Origin: Bacteroidetes bacterium UBA7688
GTDB lineage: Bacteria; Bacteroidota; Bacteroidia; Chitinophagales; Chitinophagaceae
Length of the DNA: 16,978 nucleotides
Reading direction: 5' to 3'
Assembly (NCBI GenBank): GCA_002482815.1
Contig: DLGS01000310.1
Coordinates: 1 to 16,978, forward strand
Shown one piece after another: positions 15,101-16,978 of the stretch. The notes beneath the pieces were generated by a model that worked only from the letters and a program-made list of their open reading frames with translations, was not told the origin of the DNA and made no database searches. Numbering within the stretch: the first letter of the stretch is position 1; each line of letters begins with the position of its first letter. Position numbers and translations under genes: made by a program.

Positions 15101-15250
15101 AATGGTATGGCATGGGTTCTTGTAGGAGGACTGACAAGTTCTTTTTTACTTACCCTCTTCCTGGTTCCAGCTGTTTATATGGTCGTAGACAAAATAACAA
15201 CGAAATTCAATTCTGGGCCAAAACACAACAATGAAAGCCAAGAAAAATAA
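12146..15250 (+). CDS. RND multidrug efflux pump (AcrB/HAE1 type)
   Basis: A 1034-residue inner-membrane transporter of full family length. It starts S-I-K-R-P-L-L-I with TM1 (about 11-30) and has two large periplasmic loops and twelve expected membrane spans. Proton-relay residues are conserved: adjacent D401 and D402 in TM4 (G-I-L-V-D-D-S-I-V-V-L-E-N) and K926 in TM10 (V-T-K-N-G-I-L-I-V). The G-A-S-P-E-E-I-Q-N motif after TM1 and the TM6-end motif are also present. It would use the proton gradient to export drugs, dyes, bile-like compounds or other amphiphiles. The motifs fit HAE-type rather than heavy-metal pumps. Substrate cannot be told from sequence. Confidence 0.95.
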   Translation: MTLTELSIKRPLLIITAFTALILFGILGYTNLNYNLLPSFETGNISIRTVLPGASPEEIQNKISKPIEEAVSTVEGIDKVTSSSLQNVSSIQVALKSGVSDVQAQQDIERAINQIKSTLPDDIVDPVVNRLSTDNFAILNISATGTISAKDLYLLIDKDIKPKLSSVKGVGQINIIGGQPREIKILLDNTKLQMYGLSAKQVFQIVAANSVSIPGGNVSSEKENLSITINGDYKQVSPLSEIVLKDNGAGSRVLLSDVATVSDAQQKITTLNRMNSKPGIGIQIFKTNDANAVEVSQQVKQKFDELKKTYASKGFNYEIASDQSVYTLSSADAVMHDLFLAVIIVGLVMLLFLHSLRSSFFVMVAIPSAMIPTFIVMYAMGFSLNLMTLLALSLVIGILVDDSIVVLENIFRHMEMGKKKEQAALDGRNEIGFTAVAITLVDVVVFLPMAFAGGLIGGILREFAVVVVVSTLMSLLVAFTLTPLMASRFAKLEHLTKETLWGRIILGFENLLENLKNSYGELLQWTLGHKRYLFILVLALIVGAIALVPTGFIGSSFAGDSDRGELAIQLETAADTPIGQTNLLVKQAEQLMLKHPEVKNVYTLVGTQTGAKGDGENLAELSVTLIDKTKRSFTADKFGVMARNEIEKIPGLQVTVIPTSITGSVNAPIQIVVKGTDIDSLYNAAAKIKEVVLHTAGTDYVRYSTKGEVKQIKVTPQRDKIAKLGLSLPDVAQSIQLAFNGNDDTEFMQGDDIYKINVGINQNDKQNIEAIKNLSLSSNKGQLIKLWQVADVEEIMGQSILQRSDRQNSITITSAAVGRPSGTIVKDIQTALDKTKVPAGIEVDFQGDSKNQNDAFKSLGIALIIAILLVYMVMVSLYESLIYPFVVIFSVPVALIGALLAIALTMNQLSIFTIIGIIMLLGLVTKNGILIVDFANHLKEKGHSTADALIEAGKERLRPIIMTTFAMILGMLPLALSKSPGSEFKNGMAWVLVGGLTSSFLLTLFLVPAVYMVVDKITTKFNSGPKHNNESQEK

Positions 15251-15273
15251 ACAAATTTCTAAACAGTATAAAA

Positions 15274-15294
15274 CCTTTTCTTTTTTAGGAAAGG
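15274..15294 (+). other. Short hairpin between pump and barrel genes
   Basis: CCTTTTC (15274-15280) and GGAAAGG (15288-15294) form a 7-bp stem, one pair being T-G, with a 7-base T-rich loop. No T-tract follows, so it is more likely a processing or stability element, or chance, than a terminator. The barrel gene begins 37 bases later and is probably still in the operon. Confidence 0.3.
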
Positions 15295-15331
15295 AGCCAG
15301 ATAGCATATAAAATAACGAATAAAAAATATT

Positions 15332-16258
15332 ATGATACAGTCAACAAAACACCTATTATCCATTAGTTTGATACTGCTAGGGCTCAAAGTACAGGCACAA
15401 GATATGAAATTAGCCGGATTGGAATATTTCAGCTATCCAAAGGTTAAATTCAAAGATGATGCTAGCGGTAATAAGGCATCTTTTAATGAAGCGGGGGCAT
15501 TTGTGAGTTTTCCAAAAATGCTAAAAGACAAAAAAACAATTCTTATAAACGGTATTCAGTATGGAGCGGTACAGACTACAATATACGATAATAATCTATC
15601 AACAGAAAATGAGATGACCTTTCAAAAGATCAGCTATTCCTTTACCTATATTCATCGCTATAATGACAAGTGGACTTTTATAGGCCGACTGTCTCCTACA
15701 CTGGCGAGTGATTTTGTAGATAAGTTGTCTGGAGATGACTTTATTCTCCAAGGTAGCGCTATGGTAACCAAAAAATATAATGAAAAAGTTATTGGAGGTG
15801 CCGGACTTATTTATACTATGAGGTTTGGTAAACCCCTTTTGTTTCCAGCTATACAGTACCAATATAAAAGTGGAAGACATGCCCTGAATGCCTACCTGCC
15901 AATATTTGTAAATTACGTTTATCAAACCGGTAGAGAAGATAAAATTGGACTTGGTTTCAGGGCAGCAGTCAATGGAGCAAACTTTAATGCAAGCTCTAAA
16001 AGTTTTTCAAGTGATACCCAAATGGACAGATTCAATTATGCCAGAGCCAATATAGGTCCTTTTGTTAATTACCAGCTTACAAAAACGTTACTCGTGGAAG
16101 CTTCGGGAGGGCTTAGTACTATGCGCATGTATCAGTTTGAAGATCTTGCCGGCAGTAAATACAAATATAACTCGGAATCCGGAGGATATTTTAATATTGG
16201 TATTGTACTGATACCCCCACGTCAAAAAAAGCCTTTGAGTCCTGAACCACAAGAATAA
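15332..16258 (+). CDS. DUF6268-like outer-membrane beta-barrel protein
   Basis: A 308-residue exported protein. A signal peptide is clear (MIQSTKHLLSISLILLGLKV, then QA with cleavage before QD at about 22). The mature chain alternates short amphipathic strands rich in Tyr, Phe and Gly with turns (for example F-T-Y-I-H-R-Y-N-D-K-W, G-G-A-G-L-I-Y, F-P-A-I-Q-Y-Q-Y-K-S-G, L-V-E-A-S-G-G-L), as in outer-membrane barrels, and ends in a Pro/Lys-rich tail. I place it in the DUF6268-type group, of unknown function, with moderate confidence. It lies 81 bases after the pump gene on the same strand, so it may belong to the efflux operon and assist at the outer membrane. Confidence 0.75.
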   Translation: MIQSTKHLLSISLILLGLKVQAQDMKLAGLEYFSYPKVKFKDDASGNKASFNEAGAFVSFPKMLKDKKTILINGIQYGAVQTTIYDNNLSTENEMTFQKISYSFTYIHRYNDKWTFIGRLSPTLASDFVDKLSGDDFILQGSAMVTKKYNEKVIGGAGLIYTMRFGKPLLFPAIQYQYKSGRHALNAYLPIFVNYVYQTGREDKIGLGFRAAVNGANFNASSKSFSSDTQMDRFNYARANIGPFVNYQLTKTLLVEASGGLSTMRMYQFEDLAGSKYKYNSESGGYFNIGIVLIPPRQKKPLSPEPQE

Positions 16259-16400
16259 GCAAAGTGTTTTTTACGATAATTTCTTTATAAAACATACTAG
16301 AACAAATAGATATACTGCTTTTAATGCTGCCCACATTGCATTGATTCAATTTAAAAGTACAGCTAATGCAAACAACAATTATATACTTCGAAATAAAAAC

Positions 16401-16978
16401 ATGAAAGCTTTTTTTATTAAAAACAGGCTCATTTACCTCTTTGTATTGATTTGTTGTTTGTCATGTGGTACAGATTCAGAAAAACTCTATCACATCTGTA
16501 CTACTTACTGTCCTTATTACAGCTTACACACAATTAATACACCACAAATAAACTTCATCAATCTTGTCCGAACAAATGATAAAATATCTTTTTACTGTGA
16601 TTCAAATGAGTTTAAAAAATCAGCTGTTCAATATGCAAAACCTTCAGGTTATTTTGCTGTTTATACGGGAACTACACACTTCACTGCTGTTGACAGTAAA
16701 GGAGATCTAAGGGCCGAAAAGGAAATTCAGCTCCATAGCAGCGAATGCCTAAGCATTTTTGCATTAGAAGATACCCACAAAAAAATAATTTTATTGAGTT
16801 TCAAAGATAACCTCGTATTTCCTGCCAAGGGAAAATCAATGGTACGCTTTATTAACCTATCTGTTGAATCACAAATAATGGCTCTCCGCGGTAATGGATA
16901 TGAACTAATAAAAGATATTCATTATCAAAAATCTACGCCTTTTTTTGAAGTAACAAATGGTTATTACAATCTCATTTG
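16401..16978 (+). CDS. Lipoprotein with DUF4397-like repeats (partial, runs off window)
   Basis: The first 192 codons of a gene that continues past the right edge. A signal sequence (residues 1-21) ends in C-L-S-C22, a lipoprotein processing site; the adjacent G-T-D-S-E-K contains acidic residues compatible with surface export in Bacteroidota. Two similar blocks start I-N-F-I-N-L-V around residue 50 and V-R-F-I-N-L-S around residue 146, each opening a beta-rich segment as in DUF4397 domains, whose function is unknown. Extra cysteines C33 and C37 (H-I-C-T-T-Y-C-P) follow the lipid anchor. The 142-base gap after the barrel gene holds no clear promoter or terminator, so operon membership is open. 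Confidence 0.65.
   Translation, partial: MKAFFIKNRLIYLFVLICCLSCGTDSEKLYHICTTYCPYYSLHTINTPQINFINLVRTNDKISFYCDSNEFKKSAVQYAKPSGYFAVYTGTTHFTAVDSKGDLRAEKEIQLHSSECLSIFALEDTHKKIILLSFKDNLVFPAKGKSMVRFINLSVESQIMALRGNGYELIKDIHYQKSTPFFEVTNGYYNLI

Noticed and set aside
1..16978. CRISPR arrays, tRNA or rRNA genes, and insertion sequences
   Set aside because: No regularly spaced repeats, no cloverleaf-like sequence, and no transposase or integrase reading frame were seen on either strand.

Overview
The window looks like Bacteroidota DNA, most likely from a flavobacterium or a close relative. Evidence: it is AT-rich, start codons lack clear Shine-Dalgarno sites, and it has a LytS/LytTR two-component pair, a TolC-HlyD-RND efflux operon with a DUF6268-type barrel, and a lipoprotein with a short Bacteroidota-style lipobox. 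Family names come from reading the translations; no database search was possible.

Left part (1-4827) is accessory DNA of the plasmid or integrative-element type, all on the plus strand. It runs from the C-terminal tip of a single-stranded DNA-binding protein, through a DUF932 protein, to a PRTRC (ParB-Related, ThiF-Related Cassette) block: a small frameshifted gene, protein E, protein C, a 58-codon overlapping frame, protein F, protein B and the ThiF-like protein. Genes overlap by 4-7 bases or sit a few bases apart, so this is one operon. Protein C ends in Gly, protein B carries an E2-like H-N-G-C pattern and ThiF has an intact E1 nucleotide site, so the block resembles a ubiquitin-like conjugation module. 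Two junctions carry A-AAA-AAC or A-AAA-AAG heptamers placed so that a -1 slip would join the neighbouring frames. No integrase, relaxase, ParB or JAB protease is in the window.

Middle part (4828-7481) is very AT-rich. It holds a minus-strand pair, a TetR-type regulator and a tandem universal stress protein. The pair lies between two direct copies of a 79-bp sequence: the 3' end of the LytTR gene (7480-7558) and a detached copy at 5075-5153. This layout suggests that about 2.3 kb was inserted at, or rearranged next to, the end of the regulator gene.

Right part (7482-16978) holds a LytS-type histidine kinase and LytTR regulator (minus strand, 4-base overlap) divergent from a plus-strand operon: TolC-type outer-membrane factor, HlyD-type adaptor, HAE1/AcrB-type RND pump, and a DUF6268-like outer-membrane barrel. 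The 369-bp divergent control region holds a perfect 14-bp palindrome, a -7-like box for the kinase and a 10-bp inverted repeat. The kinase/regulator pair probably senses envelope or drug stress and controls the pump, but this is inferred from position. The window ends inside a lipoprotein gene with DUF4397-like repeats.
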